Source of the DNA: DASXAQ01 sp036406615
Lineage (GTDB): Bacteria > Actinomycetota > UBA4738
Assembly: GCA_036406615.1 (NCBI GenBank)
Contig: DASXAQ010000020.1
Location: forward strand, 47,008 to 111,007
Reading direction: 5' to 3'
Length of the DNA stretch: 64,000 bases
In this document: positions 39,110 through 47,658 of the stretch, piece by piece
Layout of the letters: the number at the start of each line of letters is the position of its first letter
How positions within the stretch are numbered: the first letter of the stretch is position 1
Notes under the pieces: model-generated
What the model saw: only the letters and a program-made list of their open reading frames with translations
What the model was told of the DNA's origin: nothing
Databases searched by the model: none
Translations under genes and position numbers: made by a program

Positions 39110-40567
39110 GTGGCCGTCGTCGCGGGAGGGCGGTGGGCGTCAAGTGGAGGCGGCCGGGCGTCGCGGGAGGGCGGCACGGAACTCGAGACCTTCGTCACGC
39201 AGGGGTTGGGGGACAACAGCTACCTGCTCGCTTCCGGGGGCGAGGCGCTGGTGGTCGACCCGCAGCGGGACGCGTGGCGATTCGTGTCGGCGGCCGAGGC
39301 CCGAGGCCTGCGCATCGTCGCCGTCGTCGAGACGCACGTGCACAACGACTACCTGACGGGCGCCCTGGAGATCCGCGACGCCACCGGGGCGGAGGTGTGC
39401 GCGCCGGCGCGGGGGGCCTACGAGTTCCCCCATCGTCCGATGGCCGAAGGCGACGAGATCGCGCTCGGCGCTGTTCGGATCCAGGCCATGGAAACGCCCG
39501 GGCACACTCCGGAGCACCTGGCGTACGTGGCTCGCGAGGCCTCGGACGGGGAGCCGGTGGCGGCCTTCACCGGCGGCAGCCTGATGGTGGGCAGCGCCGG
39601 ACGAACCGACCTGCTGGGCCCGGAGCTCACCGACGAGCTGACGCGAGCGCAGTTTCGAACGATGCGTCGGCTCGCGTCGCTGCCCGACGCCGCCCAGGTG
39701 CTGCCGACCCACGGCGGCGGGAGCTTCTGCGCCTCCGGTGGCGCTGGCGACCGCCGGACGTCCACCATCGGCCACGAGCGGACGACGAACCCCGCGTTCG
39801 GTGCGGCGGACGAAGAGGCGTTCGTGCACGACCGCCTTCGCGGGTTGCTGGAGTACCCGGCGTACTACGCGCACATGGCGGAGATCAACCGAAGGGGTCC
39901 GCGGGTCCTCGGCCGCGTTCCTGACGTTCCCCCGCTGGACCCGGCGGCGTTTGCCCGTTCGGTGGACGAGGGAGCGTGGGTGGTGGACGCGCGGCGGCGA
40001 ACGGAGTTCGCCGCCGCACACGTGCCCGGATCGCTCAACGTCGAGCTGTCCAGCTCATTCGGGACCTACGTGGGCTGGGTCGTGCCGTTCGACCATCCGC
40101 TGGCGCTGGTCCTTCCGGACCCGCCGGGGGCCGCGTCTGAGGCCGCCGCGACCCAGCTGCTGCGCATCGGGTACGAGCGGATCGCAGGGCGGCTCGATGG
40201 CGGGGTCGGCGCCTGGACGGCCGATGGCCGGCCCGCGGAGTCGTACGCGACCACCACGGTTGAGGACCTGTGCCGGGCGGTCCGGTCTGGCGCGGGGCCG
40301 CACGTGCTGGACGTGCGCCAGCCCGCCGAGTGGGAAACCGGAGCGTTCCCGGACAGCCAGGGGGTCTTCATGGGCGACCTGCCCGGCCGCCTCGGCGAGA
40401 TCCCTCACGACCGGGAGTCGTGGGTGATCTGCGCGAGCGGGCAGCGCGCGTCCGTGGCGGCGAGCCTCCTCGCGCGCGACGGAGCGCCGGTGCGCCTGGT
40501 CGCCGACGGGGGAGTGGACGAGTTGCTCACGATCTGCGGCCCATACCCGCTCGCGAAGCAGGCCTGA
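39110..40567 (+). CDS. Persulfide-dioxygenase-like metallo-beta-lactamase with two rhodanese domains
   Basis: The 485-residue protein has an ETHE1-like metallo-hydrolase domain (residues about 25-260) with ETHVHNDYLTGALE, METPGHTPEHLAYV and LPTHGGGSFC. The first rhodanese domain (WVVDARRRTEFAAAHVPGS) appears to lack a catalytic Cys; the second (HVLDVRQPAEWETGAF) has WVICASGQRASVAAS, an active Cys loop. Such proteins oxidise glutathione- or thiol-persulfides and handle sulfane sulfur, protecting heme-copper oxidases from sulfide. Standing head to head with ctaC fits that role (inference). GTG 39110 is the only standard start in frame; the first 25 residues are low complexity. Confidence 0.8.
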   Translation: MAVVAGGRWASSGGGRASREGGTELETFVTQGLGDNSYLLASGGEALVVDPQRDAWRFVSAAEARGLRIVAVVETHVHNDYLTGALEIRDATGAEVCAPARGAYEFPHRPMAEGDEIALGAVRIQAMETPGHTPEHLAYVAREASDGEPVAAFTGGSLMVGSAGRTDLLGPELTDELTRAQFRTMRRLASLPDAAQVLPTHGGGSFCASGGAGDRRTSTIGHERTTNPAFGAADEEAFVHDRLRGLLEYPAYYAHMAEINRRGPRVLGRVPDVPPLDPAAFARSVDEGAWVVDARRRTEFAAAHVPGSLNVELSSSFGTYVGWVVPFDHPLALVLPDPPGAASEAAATQLLRIGYERIAGRLDGGVGAWTADGRPAESYATTTVEDLCRAVRSGAGPHVLDVRQPAEWETGAFPDSQGVFMGDLPGRLGEIPHDRESWVICASGQRASVAASLLARDGAPVRLVADGGVDELLTICGPYPLAKQA

Positions 40568-40623
40568 GCACCCGTTCACCGGGGGCGCCTACGGGACGGG
40601 GGTGCGATAGCCTTGATCCCGCC

Positions 40624-41367
40624 GTGGCGCCGTCCTCGATTCCAAACGCACTGCTCGCGACCCATGACGTGACCTCGGATCCGGGCGCGTCCGCCGCGGT
40701 GGACCTGTCGGGCGTGACGCGCGTGTTCGACGCAACGCCGGCCGTAGTCCGGGTCGACGTGCGAGTCGACCGCGGCGAGGCCGTGCTGGTGCGCGGCCCC
40801 AACGGCGCCGGCAAGAGCACGCTGCTTGCCATCATCGCCACGCTGCTGTCGACGACGTACGGCTCCGGGACCGTCCTCGGGTTCGACCTGGAGCGCGAAC
40901 GGGACGAGATCCGCCGCCGCATCGATCTCCTCGGGCACCGCACGCGCCTGTACGAAGACCTCACGGCGCGCGAGAACCTCCGATTCGCGTGCGCGCTCTA
41001 CGGGGTCGAGGCCGAGCGCGTCGACGAGGCGCTGGCCACCGTCGGGCTGGCCGACGTCGGCGGCGAGCGCGTCCGCGGCTTCTCGCACGGCATGCGCCAG
41101 CGCGTGGCCGTGGCTCGGACGCTGCTGCGCGAGCCCGAGCTGGTCCTGCTCGACGAGCCCTACGCGGGCCTGGACGAGGACGCCCGCCGGGTCGTCGACG
41201 CCCTGATCCGGGGGGCCGACGCGAGCGGCCGGACCGTCATCATGGCGACCCACGACGAGGGCGCCGAGCTGCTGGTGCGCCGCACGATCCGGATGAAGGC
41301 GGGCGCGATCGTGGGCGACCGTCGCACCGAGGCGGTCCCACACACACTGCCGCGGGGGCGCGAATGA
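40624..41367 (+). CDS. ccmA: Heme exporter ATP-binding subunit
   Basis: The 247-residue protein is a small ABC ATPase: VRGPNGAGKSTLLAIIATLL (Walker A, about residues 58-66), RGFSHGMRQRVAVARTLLRE (signature), LVLLDEPYAGLDED (Walker B) and IMATHDEGAELLVRR (His switch). It powers the CcmABC(D) complex that loads heme onto and releases holo-CcmE. GTG 40624 is chosen; the first 25 residues are not conserved and GTG 40669 is an alternative. It is the first gene of ccmABCDEFGHI, and a TAGCCT box ten bases upstream may be the promoter. Confidence 0.9.
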   Translation: MAPSSIPNALLATHDVTSDPGASAAVDLSGVTRVFDATPAVVRVDVRVDRGEAVLVRGPNGAGKSTLLAIIATLLSTTYGSGTVLGFDLERERDEIRRRIDLLGHRTRLYEDLTARENLRFACALYGVEAERVDEALATVGLADVGGERVRGFSHGMRQRVAVARTLLREPELVLLDEPYAGLDEDARRVVDALIRGADASGRTVIMATHDEGAELLVRRTIRMKAGAIVGDRRTEAVPHTLPRGRE

Positions 41368-42038
41368 GCCTGTGGCGCGGCGCCGTCGCGGTGGCGGCCA
41401 AGGACGTTCGGGTGGAGGTGCGCGGTCGCCACGCGTTCGGCACGGTGCTTCCGTTCGCGGCAACGCTGCTGATCGCGTTCGGGCTGTCGCTCGGACCCGA
41501 CCGGACCCTGCTCCAGCAGACGGCTCCGGGCCTGCTCTGGCTGGCCATGCTGTTCGCGTCCGTGCTGTCGTTCCGGCGCTCGTACGAAGCCGAGGGCGAG
41601 GACGGCGCGCTCGACGGGCTGCTGCTGGCCCCCATCGACAAGGCGTCGGTGTTCCTGGGGAAGGCGGCGGCCGTCGTCCTGCAGCTGCTCGCCCTGGAGA
41701 TCGTGGTCGTCCTGCTGGTGGTCGCGCTGTTCGGCCTGTCGATCGGCGCGAACGCGGGTGTGCTCGCGGCGGCGTTCGTCCTCGGCACGATCGGGCTGGC
41801 CGCGGTCGGGAGCCTGTTCGGGATCCTGACCGAGTCGCCGCGTGCGCGCGAGGCGATCTTCCCCCTGCTCGTGCTGCCGCTGTGCACCCCGGTGATCATC
41901 GCCGGCGTCAAGGCGACGGCGCTGGCCACGTCCGGATCCGGTTCGGAGGCAGGATCGTGGCTCGGCCTGCTGGTCGCGTTCGACCTGGTGTTCCTTGCGG
42001 CCGGCACGCTCGTGTTCGAGTACCTGATGGAGGACTGA
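41364..42038 (+). CDS. ccmB: Heme exporter membrane subunit CcmB
   Basis: The 224-residue protein has six membrane helices and the CcmB features AAKDVRVEVRGRHAFGTVLP at the N-terminus, APGLLWLAMLFASVLSFRRS with YEAEGEDGALDGLLLAP, and LPLCTPVIIAG near the end. It is the membrane half of the transporter-like CcmAB complex that drives heme release to CcmE. ATG 41364 overlaps the ccmA stop by four bases. ccmC starts one base after its stop. Confidence 0.9.
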   Translation: MSLWRGAVAVAAKDVRVEVRGRHAFGTVLPFAATLLIAFGLSLGPDRTLLQQTAPGLLWLAMLFASVLSFRRSYEAEGEDGALDGLLLAPIDKASVFLGKAAAVVLQLLALEIVVVLLVVALFGLSIGANAGVLAAAFVLGTIGLAAVGSLFGILTESPRAREAIFPLLVLPLCTPVIIAGVKATALATSGSGSEAGSWLGLLVAFDLVFLAAGTLVFEYLMED

Positions 42039-42039
42039 C

Positions 42040-42780
42040 GTGCGGCCCGCCGAACGGATGCTCGGCCGCGCGACGGCCCGGCGGGGCGAGCTGATCCTGG
42101 GCTGGGCCTCGCTGGCGGGGGTGGTCGCCACCGCGATCATGTCGCTGGCCGTCGTTCCCCCCGACGCGTCGCAGGGCGACGTTCAGCGCCTGATGTACGT
42201 CCACGTGCCCGCGGCATGGCTCGCGTACCTGGCGTTCTTCGTCGTGTTCGTCGCGAGCATCGCGTACCTGATCACGAAGAAGATCCGCTGGGACCGGCTG
42301 GCCGCCGCGTCGGCGGAGGCCGGGGTCCTGTTCACCGCGCTGACGATCGTGCTCGGAATGCTGTGGGGCAAGCCCGTGTGGGGCGCGTGGTGGACCTGGG
42401 ATCCGCGGCTGACCACCACCGCGATCATGCTGCTCATCTACATCGGGTACCTGGCCGTGCGCCGGCTCCCCGAGAGCCCGGCCAAGCGCGCCCGGTGGGC
42501 GGCCGTGATCGGCATCGTGGGCTTCGCCGACGTCCCCATCGTGCAGCTGTCGGTCACGTGGTGGCGGTCGCTGCACCAGGGCCCGACGGTGCGGCTGCTC
42601 GGCGAGTCCACGATCGCGCCGATCATGCTCTGGACCCTGCTGCTCGCGGTGTTCGCGTTCACGTTGCTGTACGCATACCTGGTGGTGCTCCGGATGCGCG
42701 TGGGCCGGCTCGAGGAACGCGCGGTGGCCGAGGCGCTGTCGCCGCGAGCCCCTCGCCGGGAGGTCGCCGTCCGTGGATAA
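42040..42780 (+). CDS. ccmC: Heme lyase/handling protein CcmC
   Basis: The 246-residue, six-helix protein has the tryptophan-rich WWD signature WGKPVWGAWWTWDPRLTT (about residues 108-125) and flanking heme histidines (LMYVHVPAAWLAYLAFF, VTWWRSLHQGPTV). CcmC binds heme at the outer membrane face and hands it to CcmE. The short length separates it from CcmF and from System II CcsA. Start is GTG 42040. ccmD begins eight bases before its stop. Confidence 0.92.
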   Translation: MRPAERMLGRATARRGELILGWASLAGVVATAIMSLAVVPPDASQGDVQRLMYVHVPAAWLAYLAFFVVFVASIAYLITKKIRWDRLAAASAEAGVLFTALTIVLGMLWGKPVWGAWWTWDPRLTTTAIMLLIYIGYLAVRRLPESPAKRARWAAVIGIVGFADVPIVQLSVTWWRSLHQGPTVRLLGESTIAPIMLWTLLLAVFAFTLLYAYLVVLRMRVGRLEERAVAEALSPRAPRREVAVRG

Positions 42781-42916
42781 CGTCGGGTACGTCGTGGCCG
42801 GCTACCTGGTGACGGCTGCGACGATCGGCGGGTACGCCGCGTCGTTGTTCGCCCGGGCGCGTCGCGCGCGGCGCCGGACCGAGGCGATCGCCGCTCGACG
42901 CGACCTCGGGACCTGA
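42773..42916 (+). CDS. ccmD: CcmD-like small heme exporter protein
   Basis: This 47-residue ORF (GTG 42773, TGA 42914-42916) has one membrane helix (VGYVVAGYLVTAATIGGYAA) and a very basic tail (RARRARRRTEAIAARRDL). That is exactly the size and layout of CcmD, and it sits between ccmC and ccmE. CcmD is needed to release holo-CcmE from CcmABC. A GGGAGG ribosome site lies nine bases upstream, within ccmC. It is too short for routine ORF calling. Confidence 0.85.
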   Translation: MDNVGYVVAGYLVTAATIGGYAASLFARARRARRRTEAIAARRDLGT

Positions 42917-42922
42917 GCCGCC

Positions 42923-43363
42923 GTGGCGAGCAGGCTGAGGGGCAAGCGGGGCCGCGTCGTGCTCTCGCTTGCCGTCATCGTCGGCGCGCTCGTGTGGGTC
43001 GCGGCGAAGGGGCTGACGAACAGCCTCGTGTACTACAAGACGCCGACCGAGGTGATCGGCGCCGGAAACGCCGACGTGGGCCAGCGGATGCGGCTGGGCG
43101 GCTACGTCGTGCCGGGCTCGGTGCAGGACCGCGGCCCGTCGATCTCGTTCGTCGTCACCGACTTCACGACGCGCGTCACCGTCATCGACACCGGGTCGGT
43201 CCCCGCGCTGTTTCGCGCGGGGCAGGGCGTGGTCGTCGAGGGCGCGATGGGCGCCGACGGCGCGTTCCACGCCGACACGGTGCTCGTGAAGCACAACGGC
43301 GTCTACCGCCCGCCGGCGCCCGGCGAGACGCCGACGTCCGCGAACCTGGCCGGCGGAGGCTGA
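42923..43363 (+). CDS. ccmE: Periplasmic heme chaperone CcmE
   Basis: The 146-residue protein has an N-terminal anchor helix (RVVLSLAVIVGALVWVAAKG) and the OB-fold heme chaperone domain (LVYYKTPTEVIGAG, MRLGGYVVPGSV, VVVEGAMGADGAFHADTVL). The covalent heme site reads VLVKHNGVYRPP: both the His and the Tyr of the HxxxY motif are kept, so it is the His type rather than the Cys variant. It carries heme from CcmABCD to CcmF/H. GTG 42923 follows ccmD by six bases. Confidence 0.92.
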   Translation: MASRLRGKRGRVVLSLAVIVGALVWVAAKGLTNSLVYYKTPTEVIGAGNADVGQRMRLGGYVVPGSVQDRGPSISFVVTDFTTRVTVIDTGSVPALFRAGQGVVVEGAMGADGAFHADTVLVKHNGVYRPPAPGETPTSANLAGGG

Positions 43364-43364
43364 G

Positions 43365-45359
43365 GTGGACCGGCTGGGGACGTTCGCCCTCGCGCTGTCG
43401 CTCGCGCTGTCGGCGTACGGGCTCGTGGCCGCCGTCGTGGGCGCGCGGCGCGACCGGCCGGTCCTGGTGCAGAGCGCGCGGACCACCGCGTATGCGCTGT
43501 TCGTCCTGGTGCTCGCCGCGAACCTGGTGATGATCGCCGCGATCCTGGCCAACGACTTCGCCATCCGCTACGTGGCGGAGAACTCCAGCCGGGAGACGCC
43601 GACGTTCTTCAAGGTCCTATCGCTGTGGTCGGCCGACGAGGGCTCGCTGCTGCTGTGGAACCTCGTCCTGTCGGGGTACCTCGCGGCCGTCGCGTTCCGC
43701 TTCCGGCGCCGGCCGCCCGAGACGCTGCCGTGGGCGCTCGCGGTGATGTACGGAGTGCAGGCGTTCTATCTGATCCTCGTCATGGGCCCCACCCGGCCGT
43801 TCGCGACGCTGGCCGTGGCGCCCCCCGACGGCCGGGGACCGCTGCCCCTGCTGCAGAACCATCCGCTGATGGCGGCGCACCCGCCGTTCCTGTACCTCGG
43901 GTTCATCGGGTTCACCGTGCCGTTCGCGTTCGCCATCGCCTCGCTGATCGTGGGGAGCTCCTCCGACCGGTGGATCCGCATCACCCGCCGGTTCACGCTG
44001 GCCGCCTGGATCTTCCTCACGGTTGGCCTGGTGCTCGGCGCGCTGTGGTCCTACGGCGTCCTGGGGTGGGGCGGCTACTGGGCGTGGGATCCGGTCGAGA
44101 ACGTCGCGCTGCTGCCGTGGCTGATGGCCACCGCGTTCCTGCACTCGGTGATGCTGCAGGAGCGCCGGGGCATGCTGAAGGTCTGGAACCTGGCGATGAT
44201 CATCGGCGCGTTCGCGCTCACCACGTTCGGCACGTTCCTGACGCGGGGAAGCATCCTGTCGTCGGTGCACACGTTCGCGCAGTCGACCGTGGGGCCGCTG
44301 TACCTCGGGTTCCTCGCGCTCGTGCTGCTCGGCGGGTTCGGGCTGCTGGCGGTTCGGTCGTGGCGCCTGTCCTCCGAGGGCCGCTTCGACGGCGTGCTCT
44401 CGCGCGAGACGGCGTTCCTGGCGAACAACCTTGCCCTGCTCGCGCTGACGTTCACGGTCCTGCTGGGCACGATCTTCCCGCTCGCGGTCCAGGCACTGAC
44501 CAACCGGCAGGTGACGGTCGGCGGGCCGTACTTCGTTCAGACGACGGCGCCGGTGTTCCTGCTGCTGTTGTTCCTGATGGGGGTCGGGCCGCTGCTCCCG
44601 TGGCGCCGGGCGAGCGGCGAGCAGGTGCGGCGGCGGGTCGCGATCCCCGCGACGGCCGGCGCCGTCACCCTGGCGGTGCTCGCGATCCTGGGCGTGCGCG
44701 ACGTCTCGGCCGTGCTGGCGTTCGGCCTGGCGGCGTTCGTGATCGTGGCCAACGCCGGCGAGATCGTTCGCGGCGTGCGCGCGGTCGGCCGCGGGAGCCG
44801 CCGCAGCGCCATCGCCTCGGTCCCCGAGGCGGTGGCGCGCAACGGCCGCCTGTACGGGGGGCTGGTCGCGCACGTCGGGCTGGCCATCGCCGCGATCGCG
44901 ATCACCGCGTCCTCCGTGTTCGCGTTGCAGACCGAAGTGACGCTGCCGGCCGGCGGCTCGACGTCGTTCGCCGGCTACACGCTTCGCTACGTCGGGGCGG
45001 TCGCCGAACGCCAGCCGCAGCGTTCGGTGGTGATCGCCCGGGTGGACGTGACGCACGATGGCGTGTCGGCCGGCACGCTCCGGCCGTCGCTCAACTTCTA
45101 TCCGGCGGCCTCGGATCCGATCGGCACACCGTCGATCAAGGTCGGCGCATTGAAGGACCTGTATGCGTCCGTCGTGGTCGTGGACGCCGGGGGACGGACC
45201 GCGACGTTCCGGTTCTTCCTGAATCCTGGCGTCCTCTGGCTGTGGGTGGGCGGGGCCATCGTGGCGCTTGGGGGCCTGCTGGCGATGTGGCCGTCCCGCA
45301 GGCGCTCGCTGCCGGCCGCGCCGGCGCCCGAGGCGCGCGAACTGGTGGAGGTCGGATAG
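43365..45359 (+). CDS. ccmF: Cytochrome c heme lyase CcmF
   Basis: The 664-residue protein has about 14 membrane helices and the WWD motif GWGGYWAWDPVENVALLPW (about residues 232-250), preceded by QNHPLMAAHPPFLYLGFIGF and followed by TFGTFLTRGSILSSVHTFA. A periplasmic domain near the C-terminus (GYTLRYVGAVAERQPQRS) and a last helix complete the usual arrangement. CcmF joins heme from CcmE to the CxxCH cysteines. It begins at GTG 43365, one base after ccmE, and its stop overlaps ccmG. Confidence 0.93.
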   Translation: MDRLGTFALALSLALSAYGLVAAVVGARRDRPVLVQSARTTAYALFVLVLAANLVMIAAILANDFAIRYVAENSSRETPTFFKVLSLWSADEGSLLLWNLVLSGYLAAVAFRFRRRPPETLPWALAVMYGVQAFYLILVMGPTRPFATLAVAPPDGRGPLPLLQNHPLMAAHPPFLYLGFIGFTVPFAFAIASLIVGSSSDRWIRITRRFTLAAWIFLTVGLVLGALWSYGVLGWGGYWAWDPVENVALLPWLMATAFLHSVMLQERRGMLKVWNLAMIIGAFALTTFGTFLTRGSILSSVHTFAQSTVGPLYLGFLALVLLGGFGLLAVRSWRLSSEGRFDGVLSRETAFLANNLALLALTFTVLLGTIFPLAVQALTNRQVTVGGPYFVQTTAPVFLLLLFLMGVGPLLPWRRASGEQVRRRVAIPATAGAVTLAVLAILGVRDVSAVLAFGLAAFVIVANAGEIVRGVRAVGRGSRRSAIASVPEAVARNGRLYGGLVAHVGLAIAAIAITASSVFALQTEVTLPAGGSTSFAGYTLRYVGAVAERQPQRSVVIARVDVTHDGVSAGTLRPSLNFYPAASDPIGTPSIKVGALKDLYASVVVVDAGGRTATFRFFLNPGVLWLWVGGAIVALGGLLAMWPSRRRSLPAAPAPEARELVEVG

Positions 45360-45964
45360 TGGGCATCGGACCTCGCGGCTGGCGCCACCCCTCGGTCATG
45401 GACCCCGAAGGCGCCGCCCGGCGGCGGCGCGGCCGTTGGATGCTGCTCGGCGGCGTCGTTGCCACGGTCGGGCTGCTGACCGCGTTGTTCGCGTTCGGCC
45501 TGGACCGCGACCCGACCGCCATCGGTTCGGTGCTGGTCGGGCGGCCGGCGCCCGAGTTCACCCTGCAAACGCTGGACGGCTCGCACACGATGTCGATGGC
45601 GTCGATGCGAGGGCAGGTCGTGGTCGTGAACTTCTGGTCCTCGTGGTGCGCCGAGTGCCGCGTGGAGCAACCCGCCCTGTCCGAAGCCTGGTCGCGCTTC
45701 CGCGACCAGGGCGTCGTGTTCGTGGGCATCGCGTTCGAGGATCAGATCGGACCGGCCACGCGGTTCGCAAGCGCGTATGGCCTGCGCTGGCCGCTGCTGG
45801 CCGATCCGGGTTCGCGCACCGCCGTCGCGTTCGGGCTCTCGGGCGTCCCGGAGACGTACGTGATCGGGCCCGACGGCACGATCGCGATGGCCTTCAAGCG
45901 GGCGGTGACGTACGCGGACCTGAGCCGGGCGATCACCCGCGCGCTCCCGGGGAGCGCAGCGTGA
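45359..45964 (+). CDS. ccmG: Thioredoxin-like thiol reductase CcmG/TlpA
   Basis: The 201-residue protein has an N-terminal anchor helix (MLLGGVVATVGLLTALFAFG) and a TlpA-like thioredoxin domain: GRPAPEFTLQTLDGSHTM, VVVVNFWSSWCAECRVEQPA with the WCAEC redox site (about residues 96-100), and LSGVPETYVIGPDG with the cis-proline. It keeps apocytochrome cysteines reduced outside the membrane. GTG 45359 overlaps the ccmF stop by one base and has GGAGG upstream; ATG 45401 would be an alternative start. Confidence 0.9.
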   Translation: MGIGPRGWRHPSVMDPEGAARRRRGRWMLLGGVVATVGLLTALFAFGLDRDPTAIGSVLVGRPAPEFTLQTLDGSHTMSMASMRGQVVVVNFWSSWCAECRVEQPALSEAWSRFRDQGVVFVGIAFEDQIGPATRFASAYGLRWPLLADPGSRTAVAFGLSGVPETYVIGPDGTIAMAFKRAVTYADLSRAITRALPGSAA

Positions 45965-46521
45965 GCGAGGCCGCGAACGCGACGACCGCCGGGGCGGTCC
46001 GCCGGCCCCTCGCCGCGTCGATCGCGGCGCTCGCCCTGGCGGTCGCGCTGGCGGCGGCCGCGGTGTCGCTGGCCGTCGTGGCGGCTCGCGGGCCCGCGCC
46101 GGAGCCCGCGATGCAGGCGCGCGTCCGGGCGATCGCGGCGACGCTGCGCTGTCCCGTCTGTCAGGACCTGTCGGTGGCGGACTCGCCATCGCCGCTCGCC
46201 AGACAGATGCGCGGGGTGATCGCGGCGGACCTGGCGGCCGGGATGTCGCCGCAGGTCATCCGCGACCGGTTCGTGGCCCAGTACGGCGAATGGATCCTGC
46301 TGGTGCCGCCGAGGCGGGGGATCGACCTGGTGGCGTGGATCCTGCCGATCGTGCTGCTCGCGGCCGGGATCGCGGTCGCCGTCGGCGCCGTCCGGCGATG
46401 GACGCGCGCGGCCGGACCCTCCGCGGCGGCGCGGGCGTCCGGCGCCGACGACCCGTTGACCGCGGCCGATCGGCGACTGCTCGACCGAGCGCTGGCCAGC
46501 TCGTCGGAGGAACCGGAATGA
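45961..46521 (+). CDS. ccmH: Cytochrome c maturation protein CcmH
   Basis: The 186-residue protein has an N-terminal helix, the CcmH redox motif TLRCPVCQDLSVADS (LRCxxCQ, about residues 62-72), the three-helix bundle (ARQMRGVIAADLAAGMSPQV, RDRFVAQYGEWILLVPP) and a C-terminal membrane helix. CcmH works with CcmF and CcmG on the thiols of the apocytochrome. Compared with the usual form, where the signal helix directly precedes the motif, the N-terminus is longer. GTG 45961 overlaps ccmG by four bases. Confidence 0.92.
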   Translation: MSEAANATTAGAVRRPLAASIAALALAVALAAAAVSLAVVAARGPAPEPAMQARVRAIAATLRCPVCQDLSVADSPSPLARQMRGVIAADLAAGMSPQVIRDRFVAQYGEWILLVPPRRGIDLVAWILPIVLLAAGIAVAVGAVRRWTRAAGPSAAARASGADDPLTAADRRLLDRALASSSEEPE

Positions 46522-46531
46522 AGGCGCCGTC

Positions 46532-47416
46532 GTGACCTGGCTCGCGCTGCTGTTCGCGGCCGCGCTGTCGGCGGTGGCTGCCGCCGCCGTGCTCTACCCG
46601 TTCGGGCGCGGCGCCGCGATGCGCCTGGAGCCGGCGGCCGATCCGCTGCAGGACGAACGCGCGGGGCTGCTGCGTTCGCTGCGCGAGCTCGACGACGAAC
46701 GCACCGGCGGCATGCTGGACGAAGACGACTACCGGATGCTGCGACGCGACACCGAGCGACGGGCGGTGGCGGTGCTGCGCACGATCGAGGCACGTGGCCT
46801 GGCCGAGCCGGGCGCGTCCGTCAAGGACGTGGCTCCAGCTCCGGCGCCGGCCAACGGACACGCGCCGTCCGTCTCGCGCCGACGACGGACCCTGCCCGCA
46901 CTGATCGTCGCCGCCGCGGTGGCGCTCGTTGCGACGCCGCTGCTGCTGCACGCGGTGGCGGCGCGCCAGGCGGGGCAGGCGATCACCGGAGACACCGCTG
47001 GGACGAGCGGCCCGCCGCTGTCGTTGTTCGAACAGCGCGTGCGCCAGCATCCGAACGACGTGGCGGCCCGCCTGGACCTGGCCGAGCGATACGGGAACGC
47101 CGGGCTGGACGGCCTGGCGGTGACCCAGTACTCGGCGGCGCTGCGGCTGGACCCGCGCAACGCCGAGGCGCACTCGGGACTCGCGCTCATCCTGTACCAG
47201 CAGGGGCATCTCCCCGACGCCTTGGCCGCGGCGAACCAGGCGCTGTCGGTGGACGCCGCCTACCCGGAGGCGCTGTACGTGCGCGGGCTGTCGCTGGTGG
47301 CGCTGCATCGTCCCGCGCAGGCGGCGGTTGCCCTGCGCGCCTACCTCAGCGCCGCCCCGTTCGGGTCGCACCGGGCCGAGGTGCAGCAGGTGCTGGCGGG
47401 CCTTCCGACCACCTGA
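46532..47416 (+). CDS. ccmI: CcmI-like TPR protein
   Basis: The 294-residue protein has an N-terminal helix, a cytoplasmic segment (LLRSLRELDDERTGGMLDED, DDYRMLRRDTERRAVAVL) typical of CcmI, a second membrane helix (LPALIVAAAVALVATPLLLH) and a TPR domain (ARLDLAERYGNAGLDGLAVT, AEAHSGLALILYQQGHLPDA). CcmI delivers apocytochrome c to the CcmFH heme-attachment complex. GTG 46532 lies ten bases after ccmH. It is the last gene of the ccm operon. Confidence 0.85.
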   Translation: MTWLALLFAAALSAVAAAAVLYPFGRGAAMRLEPAADPLQDERAGLLRSLRELDDERTGGMLDEDDYRMLRRDTERRAVAVLRTIEARGLAEPGASVKDVAPAPAPANGHAPSVSRRRRTLPALIVAAAVALVATPLLLHAVAARQAGQAITGDTAGTSGPPLSLFEQRVRQHPNDVAARLDLAERYGNAGLDGLAVTQYSAALRLDPRNAEAHSGLALILYQQGHLPDALAAANQALSVDAAYPEALYVRGLSLVALHRPAQAAVALRAYLSAAPFGSHRAEVQQVLAGLPTT

Positions 47417-47658
47417 ACGAGGCCACCGCGTCGGGCCGCTGAGGCCGGTGGGGCTCGTGGGGCACCGCGTAACTCGAACGTAACGAACGAGATCGACCCT
47501 GCCCGCCATGCGGAACGATGGGGCCGAGCGCCGACCCTTTCGTCCGATTACGATGTGGCCTTCCATGGGGGCGTGCCCCCAGGGGGCCCGCGGACCGTGC
47601 CGACGCCGGCCTCCCAGACGAATACCGAGGGTCAGGCGTTCCGCGGGGGGGCAGGCTG
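47417..47658. other. Intergenic leader region before the Kelch-GH5 gene
   Basis: The 242-base gap contains an AACGTAACGAACGAG direct-repeat-like stretch near 47477 and the perfect inverted repeat TGGGGGC-GT-GCCCCCA at 47566-47581. No gene is supported. The frame of the downstream gene is open upstream to 47518 but encodes non-secretory Arg/Pro-rich sequence, so the region is probably promoter and leader. Confidence 0.4.

Noticed and set aside
47566..47581. Rho-independent terminator after the ccm operon
   Set aside because: The inverted repeat is perfect, but its centre is only two bases, no T-run follows, and it lies 150 bases past the last ccm stop.
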